This document shows, one piece after another, positions 47,481 to 58,415 of a stretch of 64,000 bases of DNA. Made by a program: the position numbers and the translations under genes. Below the pieces are notes generated by a model. It was not told the DNA's origin. It was given only the letters and a program-made list of their open reading frames with translations, and did no database searches. Origin of the DNA: Dendrobium chrysotoxum (lineage: Eukaryota > Streptophyta > Magnoliopsida > Asparagales > Orchidaceae); NCBI GenBank assembly GCA_019925795.1, contig CM034304.1, positions 12,153,471 to 12,217,470 on the forward strand. The letters run 5' to 3'. Position 1 is the first letter of the stretch, and each line of letters opens with the position of its first letter.

Positions 47481-48989
47481 TGAAAGTGCAAGATGCGCCA
47501 AGAGGGGGGGTGAATTGGTATTTTAAAAAATTAATCCTAAACAGGAGTTCTAATTTTTTTTTTGGATTTTAAAATAACAACTTAACAAGTAGAATGTGAA
47601 AGCTAATGATTCGTTCACAACTATGATATTGGTGACACAATTACAAATCTCACAATATAAAATCTAAATCAGATTTTTCACCAAGCAATTAAAACAGTAA
47701 ATAAATGTGTAAAAACTAAAGTGCGGTAAAAATGGAAAAACCACACTATAAATTTTTATAGTGGTTCGGTCTCTTGACCTACGTCCACTCCCCGGAGTCC
47801 TCCACTCCGAGTATTACACTACTAAAAGTTGACTCTCCTTCTACTCCCACAGCAAGGCAAAGAAGCCTTTACAAGACTCACTTTCACCTTCCCCGGTGTG
47901 GCGGGATACCAGACGCTATGTCACCCTCCTGGCGATGGCAGCGAACCTTCCCCTTTTTCTCCCTCCTGGAGACGGCAGAGTACCTTGAGGATGTTGACCT
48001 TGAAGACTCGCTTCCTAGAGAACCTTCCCGAGACTCACCAAGGCCACAGGAGGAGAAAGCGTGCAGCTAGCTCGGAGCAACCGTGTGATCCCCTCACACT
48101 CCTTCTCCCTCACACTCAAGCTCACCTTCTCCTTCCTCTAACAAATCTTGGATCTCTCCAAAAGCTCCCTCTCAAGAGTTCCTTCCTCTATCAACCACGG
48201 CTTCAACAATAACTCATTGAACAATAAAAACTCCTTTTTAAGTTAGGCTTCAAAAAATCCTAAAAATTCCAATTTGATGTTTATGTTCGTATAGTACGAT
48301 CCAATATCATACCGTACGATCAGTTCAAAAATAGTTCCATCAAGTACGAAAGTAAATGAATAGTTCACAAAATTTATGCATATTGTACAGTACGATCTAT
48401 AGATTGTACGGGATTATCATCTTATTTTTCAGCTGTTCGTACGGGATGATCTATAGGATGAATGATATCATCTCTGTTCATCATCCTGCTCTGTACTATT
48501 CATACTGTACAAATAGTTCATTTTTAGAACATCATCCTGTACAATATAAATATCATCCCGGATGATCGGTACAAAAAATTGTGATTTCTTCTGGTACGAT
48601 ATATAGGATGAATAAAATTGTCTCTGTTCATCGTACAGTATGATTGGTATCGTACAGTACGATCGAATGTAATTAAGAAGCCATGATTTAATTTTAGTTA
48701 AAAATTTTAACTCTCCCCCTATGTGTGTGTGCTTGGACACCCCTTTTGCATACATACTTTTGTGGCAGACTCAATAAATAAGAAAATAAAGGAAATAAAA
48801 ATACAAATTTTTGTACATCCTAGTCTACCTAGTCTTGAGTCTTCAATAGTCTTGAGCGGTGTATATCTTACCTGAAATATTAGTGCTCACAGAAAAAAAT
48901 AAATATTCATATTTTTAAGGATAAACATATTAATTCAGTCAATATAATTTATCATCATCAAAATCAAGTGCTAGGGAAACCAGATTACA
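47481..48989 (-). repeat. 3' LTR of element C
   Basis: 1509 bp, plus-strand ends TGAAAGTGCAAGATGCG and CCAGATTACA. It matches 56023-56720 over the shared part. Palindromes of the form CGTAC.GTACG lie at about 48285-48670. The conserved block gtggttcggtctcttgacc lies near 47761, and a degraded TATA-like CTTAAAAAGG on the element strand near 48243-48234. Confidence 0.9.
48285..48670. promoter_or_regulatory. Palindrome array in U3 of element C LTR
   Basis: Repeated short dyads such as tcgtacagtacgatc, cgtatagtacgat and atcatcccggatgat, commonly in pairs about 18-22 bp apart (for example 48292/48311, 48386/48404, 48640/48655). They lie upstream of the presumed TATA. They may bind a dimeric DNA-binding protein (inference). 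Confidence 0.6.
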
Positions 48990-49356
48990 ATGATCTGCCC
49001 CTTTTTGATGATGTCAAATAATATTACCTAATAAGCAAGATAGATATTTTTTGTCTTTAACTCCCCCTCACTTAGATAATTATGAAAAAGAATTTTTTTT
49101 AATTTAAACAAAAGCAGAACATAACAGGATTGATAACAGATATGATAAAAACACCAACAACAAAAATATGAGCATAACATATAAACTATGTAACATAACA
49201 TTGAACTACTACACAATTATAGCATAAAACATCATAACATCACACTTTCTCCCCCTTTTGACAACAACAAAATGGGAAGAACATACGACACACAAGGAAA
49301 AGTAAAAAAAAAAAGAACATAAGGAAGTAATACATAACACAAACAAACTAAAGCAC
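48990..49356 (-). other. 3' end of element C with polypurine tracts
   Basis: Next to the LTR the element strand reads AAAAAGGGGCAGAT (main polypurine tract, about 48993-49006). Two further G-rich purine tracts occur at about 49061-49069 and 49250-49262 (AAAAGGGGGAGAAA). No ORF worth reporting. Confidence 0.6.
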
Positions 49357-50445
49357 TCAAAAGTCGGGATCCTGATCCGGTGGTGGTGGAGGTGGCTGAA
49401 AGTGCTAATGGAGGGATGCGAATTGGTGATCTATTGAGATGAAGCGTTCCCCAAACCATCACATGTCATCTTCATGGTGGCGGTGTTATTGATCAATGTG
49501 ATAATCCAGTCTAGTTTCCAGGCGATCAAGTCATTGAATAATGTCATCCTGAGGGTAGGTAGGTCCAGGTGGTTGTATTGGTGGTGGTGGAGGTGCTTCG
49601 GCAGGAGCAGCATCCTCTTCTTCATCAAAATCGAGATTAGCGTACGCGGTCCCCTGATGGAATAGAATACAAAAAGAGGAGTCTGTGTAGAAGATAGGAA
49701 GATTATCCGGAGGGATAAGATAGTGGAGTTGATACTTGGCATCCAGGATGTATCCAATGACCTGTCCTAAGGCAAGATTTTATTTTCTTTGGGCACTGGG
49801 ATATCGGAGAGTTGACAAGGTATGAATATAGTCGAAGATTATTTGAGCTTCATTAAATTTGGTGGCTGAGATGATTAAATAAGTGACCACAGATAGAAGT
49901 GGGGTAATATGTATGCGGTCTCCAGCTTTGGGTATTATGGCTGTGCGAAGAACATGCTGGATAACACGGGCATTTTGATTGAGACTTTGGACAAGGGGTA
50001 GTTGTTGATTAGTGGGTACATTTCTAAGTAGCCTGTTGACTGAGGTCCAATCATAATCATTAGTGAGTAGATATTAGGGATGAGGTTCTTCAGTGGAGAG
50101 TCCAATTTGTTCAGCTATGTCGTCTTTAGTGATAACGATATTGCATTTGCAGACAAAGGAAGTCAATATTGTGTATTCTAAGTCGATCTTAAGGTTGGCT
50201 AGGAATTTATAGAGGAGTTCAGAGTGAAATGGAAAGGCCAAGATAAGAAGAAATTGGAGAGTTATGGAGGCAAAGAGATTCATGACCTCAAAGCTAAGAG
50301 CATCTTGATTAAGCATACAGGAAGGAGTGATCTTCGTCTCTTTGAATTTGTTGTACGCTTTTTCATCCGTGATAAAGAAAAAATGGTCATCCAACCGTCG
50401 GGAGGAGGAGGAGCTCCCCTCGATCAGTCTACTTCCACTAGCCAT
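49357..50445 (-). pseudogene. ORF3 of element C (plant transposon-protein-like)
   Basis: One reading frame of 362 codons from ATG 50445 (MASGSRLIEGSSSSSRRLDD) to TGA 49359-49357, with no frameshift but six premature stops, each of a kind one C-to-T or G-to-A change produces. Residues about 25-120 (FITDEKAYNKFKE, ITKDDIAEQIGLS) and about 130-240 (NQNARVIQHVLRTAIIPKAG, VVTYLIISATKFNEAQIIFD, LALGQVIGYILDAKYQL) resemble the 'putative plant transposon protein' family (I believe PF20167). Then a Pro-rich acidic stretch, LDRLETRLDYHID and a Pro-rich C-terminus. It sits after pol where SIRE-type elements may carry an extra ORF. No signal peptide or clear membrane span, so an env-like role is not supported. 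Confidence 0.7.
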
Positions 50446-50497
50446 AGAACTGAAAACTTGAAGAGAAGTGAGTGGAATGATCCATAGAATCCCTCCA

Positions 50498-50508
50498 TTT
50501 TATATATA
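50498..50508 (-). promoter_or_regulatory. TATA box upstream of ORF3
   Basis: Element-strand TATATATAAAA about 55 bp upstream of the ORF3 ATG, giving a leader of roughly 25 nt if initiation is about 30 bp downstream. It sits directly below a palindrome array like the one in the LTR promoter. Confidence 0.5.
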
Positions 50509-50518
50509 TTTTGGTGAT

Positions 50519-50970
50519 CGTACAGTATGATATGGGATCATACAATATGATCAGGGAATTTAATTTGTCTGGATGACTTGTCAGAAAAGTGGTCAAATCG
50601 TACAGTACGATAGGTATTGTACTAAACGATTTAGAGAGAAAGGTCGTTCATCCCGAGGAGTGGTCTGAATGACTTTTGACTAAATTTATCGTACAGTTCG
50701 AACAGGTGTTTGTATAGTATGAATAGCAATAATGATCATACCGGCCATGTTTAAATTCATCCCAACCCGTTACTGACATGTGGAGCGTATAGTACGAGCG
50801 TTAATTCATACAGTTCGATGGTCAATAATATGATTCTTACAGTACTAGGGGAATCGTACAGTATGATATGTGCACCAGCAGGCATATCAAGATCATGTAT
50901 CAAATGGAAGGCTGTGATTTGTGTATCAGGATAAATCGTACATTACGATTATGAATCGTACAGTACGATG
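50519..50970. promoter_or_regulatory. Internal palindrome array, U3-like, upstream of ORF3
   Basis: About twelve copies of CGTACAGTACGAT or one- to three-base variants, for example 50519-50531, 50539-50551, 50599-50611, 50618-50630, near 50690, 50713, 50788, 50807, 50832, 50850, 50939 and 50957. Most come in pairs with starts 18-20 bp apart. The motif is the one seen in the LTR U3 of C. No such array exists at the same place in A. Confidence 0.65.
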
Positions 50971-51088
50971 GTTGTAGAAATATAGAGTTTTGGTGTCACA
51001 TAGATCAGTGTGAAAAGATAAGGAATCCCATTTTTTTAAATATTATAAAAATAACATACAAAGAAGCACAAAACATAATTTTTTTTCT

Positions 51089-54000
51089 TTAAGCATGAAT
51101 GTCTATGACACCGAGCTTTGTTCTCAAGATGCTAAAGGTGTCATAAGCTAATGGTTTTGTGAAAATGTCAGCCAGTTGATCTCTAGTAGCAATATGATGC
51201 AGTTCAATATCGCCCTTGGCTACATGATCTCTTATGAAGTGATGTCTAATATCTATATGTTTTATTCGTGAGTGCTGAATTAGATTCTTAGATATGTAAA
51301 TTGCACTAGTGTTGTTGCACATTATTGGGATGGTTCCTATAGGTAGTCCAAGATCTAACAGCTGTTATTTTAACCACAAGACTTGAGCAACACAGCTTCC
51401 TACTGCTATATATTCCACTTCAGTTGTTGAAAGAGCTACCGAGTTTTATTTTTTTCTAGACCAAGAAACTAAGTATTGTCCTATGAATTGACAGGTACCA
51501 GAGGTGCTTTTTCTATCTACCCTACACCCTGCAAAATTAGAATCTGAATAGCCTAAGATTTCAAACATAGCACTGTGTCTAGGGTACCAAATTCCTAAGT
51601 TTGGGGTGCCTAGTAGATATCTAAGAATTCTTTTGACAGCAGTTATGTGAGATTCTTTTGGGTCAGCTTGAAATGTAGCGCAGAGACATACACTAAATAT
51701 TATATCCGGTTTACTGGCAGTTAATTAGAGAAGTGATCCAATTATTCCCCTATACTTTTTTTGGTCTACTAACTTTCCATTTGAATCTTTATCTAATTGA
51801 ATGTTAGAACTCATGGGAGTATTCATGGCCTTAGCATTGTCCATTTCATACTTTTTTAGAATATCCTTGATGTACTTAGATTTACTAAGGAATGTTCCAC
51901 CTTCCATTTATTTTACACTAAATCCAAGAAAGTAATTAAGTTCTCCCATCATACTCATTTCGAACTAGTCACTCATTATTTTTAAAAATTCATCATATAA
52001 GATTTTCTCTGAAGATTCAAACAAGATGTCATCCACATAAATCTGAACAATGAATATCTCATCTCCTATCCTTTTTAAGAAGAGGGTGGTGTCCACACTA
52101 CCCTTAATGAAGCCTCTATCTAGTAGGAATGTACTAAGTCATTTATACCAGGCTCTTGGTGCTTGCTTTAATCCATATAGTGCCTTTTTCAACTTAAACA
52201 CATGATTTAAAAATTGTGAGTTTTCAAATCCAGGGGGTTATTCAACATAAACATCTTCTTTGATTACCCCATTTAGGAAAGTACTCTTAACATCCATTTG
52301 ATATAATTTGAAACCCTTGAAGCAAGCAAAAGCTAAGAGTACTCTTATGGCTTCTAGTCTGGCTACAGGTGCAAAAGTTTCTTCAAAATCTATTCCCTTA
52401 ATTTGGTTATATCACTTTGCCACTAATCTAGCCTTATTTCTCACTGCTATTCCAGAGTCATTCATCTTATTTTTAAAGACCCACTTAGTTCCAACAACAC
52501 TTTGTTCTTTAGGTCTCATAACTAATTCCCACACATCATTCCTAACAAATTGGTTTAGCTCTTCTTGCATTGCTAGAATCCAAAATTCATCTCTTAAGGC
52601 TTGATCTATGTTGGTGGGTTCAATCATGGAGATAAATGCAGAATGAATGACTTCTTTCCTAAGTCCGTACCTAGTTTTTACATCTTCTGATGGGTCTCCT
52701 AAGATCAATTCTTTAGGATGACTAGAAGAATATTTCCAATCTCTAGGCAATTGCTCCCGAGGTTCTGCTCTATTCTCTATGGCAATGGTTTCTACCCCCT
52801 AAATGATCTCAACTTCTCCTTCTTCATGATTAGGTTCAGAGATCTTATATGATTCATCAAATAACACATGGGTAGACTCTTCTACTATAAGGGTCCTTTT
52901 ATTAAAGATTATATAGGCTTTACCTATAGATGAATAGCCTAAGAAGACGCCTTCATCAGATTTAGGATCAAATTTTTCTAATGGTGACTTAGCATTAATT
53001 AAGATAAAGCATTGCATCCAAAAATATGTAAGTGTGAAAGATTGGATGTCCTACCCTTAAGCAATTCATAGGGTGTCTTATTAAGTTTGGATCTAACATT
53101 CACCCTATTTAGAATATAACAAGCAGTATTCACTGCTTCTGCTCAAAAATATCTAGGAAGAGTGTTTTCAGCTAACATTACCCTAGCAGCTTCAACTAAA
53201 GTTCTATTCTTTCTTTCAACTATTCTATTTTACTGAGGAGTTCTAAGGGTAGAGAAATTATGTTCTATTCCTATCTCTTGACAAAATGATTCAAACTTAT
53301 CATTCTCAAATTCACCACCATGATCACTATGGATTATTGAAATTTTACATCCCAATTTCCTTTGAATCCAAGTGGAGAAAGTTCTAAGCTCTTCAAATGA
53401 CTCACTCTTATGTGCTAAAATTTTTTACCCAAGTAAACCTAGAGTAGTCATCCATTATTACAAATCTATAATATTTCCCTCCTAGGCTTGCTGTACTAAC
53501 GGGTCCAAATAGGTCCATGTGCAGAATTTCTAGTGGCCTAGTGATGTTGATCTCCTTGATTGAATGAAATGATGATTTCACTTGTTTTCCTAATTAGCAG
53601 GCATCACATAGATGGTCCTTAGTGAAGTCTAACTTAGGTATGCCTCTAACTAGGTCTGTCTGAGTGATATTCCTACGTATTTTCATGTTAGCATGGCATA
53701 GTCTCCTATGCCATAGCCAAGAGTCATCAGTTATTATTTTCAAACATAAAGGGTTTGAGTTCTCAATGCAGTTTAAATCTAATATATAGACATTGTTTAT
53801 ATATTTTCCTTCTAGCACAAGTTTATCATTTAGGCTAATCATGCATTTGTTAGAAAGAAACTTTATGTCAAAACCCTTGTCACATAGTTGACTAATACTT
53901 AACAAATTATACTTTAAACCATCAACTAAAAGAATATTTCTAATTATCAAATTTTTTGAATTTCTAATGATACCTTAGCCCACCACTTTCTTTGTGGTGT

Positions 54001-54133
54001 TGTCTCCCAAAGTCACATTGCCTCCTGACCTGGCCTCCAGTGTCACTAACTGCTTCATGTCTCCAGTCATGTGTCTCGAGCAGCCACTGTCCAGGTACCA
54101 CATACTCTCACTAGGTCTTTTGTGAGAGCATCC
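51089..54133 (-). pseudogene. Copia pol (PR-INT-RT-RH) of element C, broken
   Basis: Pol opens at 54133 directly after a TAG. Protease with intact WYLDSGCSRHMTGD near 54095, then GAG-pre-integrase (53950-53594, WLWHRRLCHANMKI, ends CDAC) and TAA 53596-53594. The integrase (about 53560-53000) has several frame changes; PKYF-equivalent RYF is followed by TGA. RT (from 52750; GTKWVFKNKM, stop after RLVAK near 52412) includes YVDD in QIYVDDILFESS near 52050. RNase H (51322-51089) keeps HIDIRHHFIRDHV and ADIFTKP and ends GVIDIHA. More decayed than A or D. Confidence 0.88.
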
Positions 54134-54145
54134 CTATAATGTCAA

Positions 54146-55963
54146 TCAAAGGTTAGTTTTAAGAACCCAAGTGAGTTTGGATTCCACCTTATGCTTGTAT
54201 GAATGAGATGTATGCATGTTATGCTGTGATGAATGCAGCTTAGGTCTCCACACTAGATGTGTCCTATGGTGAATTGTGCAAGTGCGGGCTATGTGATCTA
54301 GCATGCCATAAGAATAACACCTAACACTGGAAAATGGGTTCACTAATCTACGGGGGTGATAGTGCCTCTTCCAAGGTTTGGATGGAACATACTTTGAGGA
54401 TTTTGAATGAGATGGTTCACATAGTGGAGGTTTATAAAATTCAGTAAATATAGGAGGTGTTTTATTATTTTTAAATGCATGAATGTTTACATTTAAAAAT
54501 TCATTTTCTTTCTTAAGACTTGTAATTTTGAATTTCAATGCATGATCACTACTATCCAGCTCAGATACAAGTTCCTCTAATTCCTTAAATGCATTCTCTA
54601 GTTCAACATGTGATGACTTTAAGGAATCATGTGCAGTAATTAATTTAATATGCTTCTTGTTTAATGTTTTAAATTCATCAAATAGGGACATGTGATCTCT
54701 ATCCAAGTCAGAAAACTCTTTAACTACACTACCATGCTCTTTTTGTAAAGTACTAAAATCAGTGTTAAGACTAGCATGCATTTTCTTCAACTTTCTATAT
54801 GAGTCATGAATTTTTTTAGAAATAATTAACAGTTCATCATAAGAAAGTTGACATACCTCATCTTGATTTAATTGATCAAGGTTATCATTAGTCATAAGGC
54901 ATAAATTTGTTACCTCCTCCTCTGCTTCTTCTTCTGATGATTCTGAAGCAGAGTCGGCCCAAAAAGCTTTTTGTGTCTTAAATTTTCCCTTCTTGAATTT
55001 TGACTTTTTCTCGCCCTTCTCTTTGGTTTGATGAGTCTTAATGTTGGGGCAATCAGCTCAGAGATGACATTGTTTCCTACACTCAAAGCAAATTATGTCA
55101 GATGCAACTTTAGTATTCTTTGAGCTTTTACCTTTATTCCAATTTCTTTGATGGTGCCGTTGCTTTCTTTTTAGAAAATTCTTAAACTGATGAGTCATAA
55201 AGGCTATGTCGTTAACTTCCTCCACTGCAGAATTGTCACTTTCAGAATTGTTCACTTTTAAAGCCACAGTTTTCTCTTTCTTCTTTTCACCTACATCACT
55301 TTTCCTTTGACTCACTCCTTGCTCGTAGGAAATGAGCGACCCAAGCAAACTGTCAATTGAATAAATATTTAAATCTTTGAACTCAGTTATTGCTGTAATT
55401 TTTGCATCATAAGAGCTAGGTAAACATCTCAAGATTTTGTTAACTTTTTCAGAATTTGATAACTCTCTTCCTAAAGCATGCAAGGATGTCACTATCTGGG
55501 TGAACCAAGTGTATATTTTAGATATAGTATCGTTAGGTTTCATGCGAAAAAGTTCGTAATCATGTAGAAGTTTATTTAGCCTAGACTATTTAACCTTATT
55601 GGTTCCTTCATACGTGATACACAATCTATCCCAGAACTCCTTACCAGTACTACAAGTAGATACTCGCATATAATCTTCTGATTTCAATGCGCAAAAGAAA
55701 TAATTCAAGCACTTAGCATTTAATTGTGTGAACTCTCTATCCTCATTACTCCATTCATTAAATGATAACTCATTTTTAATGCAATTCAAGATACGAAACG
55801 ATGCAGAGTAACCTTCTTGAACCAACATCCACATACGCTAGTCTATTGATTGTAAAAATGTAGACATATGAATTTTTCAGAAATCAAACGGTATATTGTC
55901 AAATAAAGGTGGAAAAGTTATAGAATAACCCTCCGCAGTGTTACGGTTACCAAAATGTGCCAT
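54146..55963 (-). pseudogene. Copia gag of element C, broken
   Basis: Starts MAHFGNRNTAEGYS at 55963. The Gag core spans 55834-55058 (MWMLVQEGYSASFRIL, LNAKCLNYFFCALKSEDYM, stop near 55585, LGRELSNSEKVNKILRCLPS). Knuckle 1 (near 55095) keeps CFECRKQCHL in part. After a break comes a coiled coil (54895-54480, MTNDNLDQLNQDEVCQLSYD onward with heptads), then knuckle 2 CYSYGMLDHIARTC with one Cys replaced by Tyr. Ends at TGA 54148-54146. The layout is the same as in D. Confidence 0.85.
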
Positions 55964-56008
55964 GGATCTTATGTTTATAGGTTTTTTAAAACATTATTTT
56001 GAAACCCC

Positions 56009-56020
56009 GCTCTGATACAA
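56009..56020 (-). other. Primer binding site of element C
   Basis: Element-strand TTGTATCAGAGC two bases inside the 5' LTR; one base away from the tRNA-Met-type TGGTATCAGAGC of A. Confidence 0.85.
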
Positions 56021-56022
56021 CT

Positions 56023-56720
56023 TGAAAGTTCGAGATGCGCTAAGAAGGGGGTGAATTGGTATTTTAAAAAATTAATCCTAAACAGGAGTTCTAGTTTTTT
56101 TTGGATTTTAAAATAACAACTTAACAAGTAGAATGTGGAAGCTAATGATTCGTTCACAACTATGATATTGGTGACATAATTGCAAATCTCACAATATAAA
56201 ATCAAAATCTGATTTTTCACCAAGCAATTACAACAGTAAATAATTGTGTGAAAACTAAAGTGCGATAAAAATGGAAAAAATACTCGAGAAATTTTTAAAG
56301 TGGTTCTGTCACTTGATCAACGTCCACTCCCCGAGGTCCTCCACTCCGAGTATTGCACTACTAAAAGTTGACTCTCCTTCTGTTGCCACAGTAAGGCGGA
56401 GAAGACTTTACAAGACTCACTTTCACCTTCCCCAGTGTGGAGAAATACCAGATGCTATGTCACCCTCCTGGTGACGGCAATGAATCTTATCCTTTTTCTC
56501 CCTCCTGGAGACGGCAGAGTACCTTGAGGACGTTGAGCTTGAAGCCTCTCTTCCTAGAAAACCTTACCGAGACTCACCAAGGCCACAGGAGGAGCAAGCG
56601 TGTAGCTAGCTCGGAGCAACCGTGTGATCCCATCATACTCCTTCTCCCTCACACTCAAGCTCACCTTCTCCTTCCTCTCACAATCCTTGAATCTCTCCAA
56701 AAGCTCCCTCTCAAGAGTTC
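56023..56720 (-). repeat. 5' LTR of element C, truncated by insertion of D
   Basis: 698 bp matching the first part (plus-strand order) of 47481-48989, from TGAAAGTTCGAGATGCG to ctctcaagagttc. It then changes abruptly into TGTTGCAAATTTG, the LTR start of D. The missing remainder should lie beyond element D, outside the window. Confidence 0.9.
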
Positions 56721-56974
56721 TGTTGCAAATTTGTTTTGATGATGACAAACATGTCTCTATTATGTTTTGCTTGGCTAACCCGTTTTAGGCACAAAAGATC
56801 ACGAGCAACTCAAGCCAACTCAAGATCGGGTCCAAGTGTGTCTAAGTGTACTATTTTTCTTTTTCTTGAGTCAATTATAATGTAACTGATCCCCTAGCTA
56901 AGTAACCTTGCACACACACTCTCAGGGGGAGAGCTTGAGTGAATTAGAGTTTCTGTTCAAATTTTTGTTCAGAT

Positions 56975-57640
56975 CATCCTGCACGATAGTCACATCATCC
57001 TGGACGATCAAGTAAAAATAGAAAACCTAATTAGCGTGACCAAGTTAAGAGGTTTAATTAAGCAGATCATCCTGGACGATCTTTGGATCGTACGGGATGA
57101 TATGCTCAAATCAGAAATTCTCAGCCGCTAGATCAAGTTTGGCAAGTTTTTATTTTAAGATATTTGGTCTGATCATCCAGGACGATACATGTATCATCCC
57201 GGACGATCCAGTACAATTATGTCTAAATTAATCTGGTAATTAAGGAAAGCAATTTATATTTGATTGATATGATCATATCGTCCTTGACGATCACAGGATC
57301 ATCCCGGACGATCATGATCGTCTAGTGCATTTCAGCTGTACAACTCGAACTGTGTATAGGATGATTTGGGCACTTTTTGAACTAATCGTACAGGACAATA
57401 CCCGTATCGTCATGGATGATCAAGTCATTTTTTGATCATCCAGCCCAGTTTGCTCTGGACGACCCAAACTGTCTTCTAGATGATATTCCTCGATTTACAC
57501 TAATCATCACGGATGATCGCAGGATCGTACGGGACGATATGAATAATTTTTTCTACTGATCATCCAGAAGAGCCAGAACGTCCAGGCTGATGCAGCTGAT
57601 TTTGAACTGATCGTACAGGATGATCTTTGCCGACCAGTTG
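56975..57640. promoter_or_regulatory. Paired-palindrome array in U3 of element D
   Basis: Many imperfect dyads ATCRTCC.GGACGAT or ATCGTAC.GGAYGAT, typically in pairs 18-21 bp apart: about 56983/56997, 57063/57084, 57172/57190, 57278/57298, 57389/57409, 57504/57523. They end about 40 bp before the TATA box. Confidence 0.65.
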
Positions 57641-57665
57641 AGATTTAGGACAAATTTTAAGCCCT

Positions 57666-57674
57666 TATATAAAA
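57666..57674 (+). promoter_or_regulatory. TATA box of element D
   Basis: TATATAAAA directly after the palindrome array and just before the leader hairpin. Confidence 0.65.
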
Positions 57675-57705
57675 GATCTTTTTCTCTCAACAAGAAAGAT
57701 CTTTT
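57671..57705 (+). other. Leader hairpin of element D
   Basis: Perfect 11-bp inverted repeat AAAAGATCTTT (57671-57681) and AAAGATCTTTT (57695-57705) around a 13-nt pyrimidine-rich loop. It overlaps the TATA and the expected transcription start. Element A has the same structure in weaker form (plus-strand about 9884-9915). Confidence 0.6.
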
Positions 57706-58086
57706 GCCACTTTCCTTTCCAGAGAAACCCTAGAGAGAGAGAGAGTTTGGGAGAGAGAGAGAGGATCTTATGAGGGAGAGTTCGTAAGGGGTTCATGAAG
57801 GTTTCTCCAAGCAAGGATCAGAGTCTTCTTCTCTGCTCGTCGTCTTTCGTCGTATCGGTGTTCTTTGGGAGAGGATCGTCGGCAAGAAGATCCGAGGTTC
57901 TCTGCCTGCTTCAAGAGGAAGCAAAAGGATGTTGGGTTCTCTGCCCGCTTCAGGTGGAAGCAAAAGGAGGTTAGGTTCTCTGCCTCACCGGGTGGTGGAA
58001 AGGAGGTTCTTTGTACATGCTTCTCCACCTTGTTATGGGAGCAAAAGGAGAGTCACTTTTTGTTTAGTGCAATACCCGGAGGGGAG

Positions 58087-58136
58087 ACTCCGGGGAGTGG
58101 ACGTAGGTCAAGTTGACCGAACCACTATAAAATTTG
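58087..58136 (+). other. Conserved LTR hairpin block of element D
   Basis: gagtggacgtaggtcaagtt followed by gaccgaaccactata, with inverted repeat GGTCAA/TTGACC. The block is kept in A and, with changes, in C. A similar gtggacgtagg..ccgaaccac block is common near the R/U5 region of plant copia LTRs (family knowledge); its role, perhaps RNA 3'-end formation or packaging, is not settled here. Confidence 0.55.
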
Positions 58137-58362
58137 GTTTGCTTTTCTGATTCTGTTCTGCACTTTACTTTTCTGATATTAACTGCTTGGGTGAATATAT
58201 GTGATTGATCTTTTCATTCTTGTTTACTTGTTTCTGCTGCAAAGTATCGTAGAAAAAATTTTCACTATCGCTATCAAATTTTAAAATAACCAATTCACCC
58301 CCCCTTTTGGTTAGCCTCGGGACTAGTTCACTAGGGCTTAACATCCCTATCAAACTTTCAAG

Positions 58363-58374
58363 TGGTATCAGAGA
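58363..58374 (+). other. Primer binding site of element D
   Basis: TGGTATCAGAGA two bases after the LTR; tRNA-Met type with the last base changed from C. Confidence 0.88.
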
Positions 58375-58415
58375 GGGATTCAAAATTTAAGTTTAAAAAC
58401 TTTTGAATTTGATCC

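Larger units (their letters stand above)
47481..56720 (-). mobile_element. Copia retrotransposon C, 5' LTR cut by element D
   Basis: Minus-strand copia element of a second subfamily: partial 5' LTR 56023-56720, primer site 56009-56020, gag 55963-54146, pol 54133-51089, internal promoter-like region, ORF3 50445-49357, polypurine tract, 3' LTR 47481-48989. The left target copy should be GTAAC (47476-47480); its partner lies outside the window because D interrupts the 5' LTR. It differs from A and D in shorter LTRs (1.5 kb) and the extra ORF3. Confidence 0.9.
56721..58360 (+). repeat. 5' LTR of element D
   Basis: 1640 bp, TGTTGCAAATTTG..CAAACTTTCA. Palindrome-rich U3 (about 56975-57640), TATA box 57666-57674, leader hairpin, 39-bp units (starts 57896, 57935, 57974, the third cut short), then the conserved gtggacgtaggtcaagttga block at 58096 and a C7 run at 58298-58304 (the G tract of A seen on the other strand). 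Confidence 0.93.

Noticed and set aside
49357..50445. ORF3 as a retroviral envelope
   Set aside because: No signal peptide, furin-like site or convincing membrane anchor; the resemblance is to a plant transposon-protein family.
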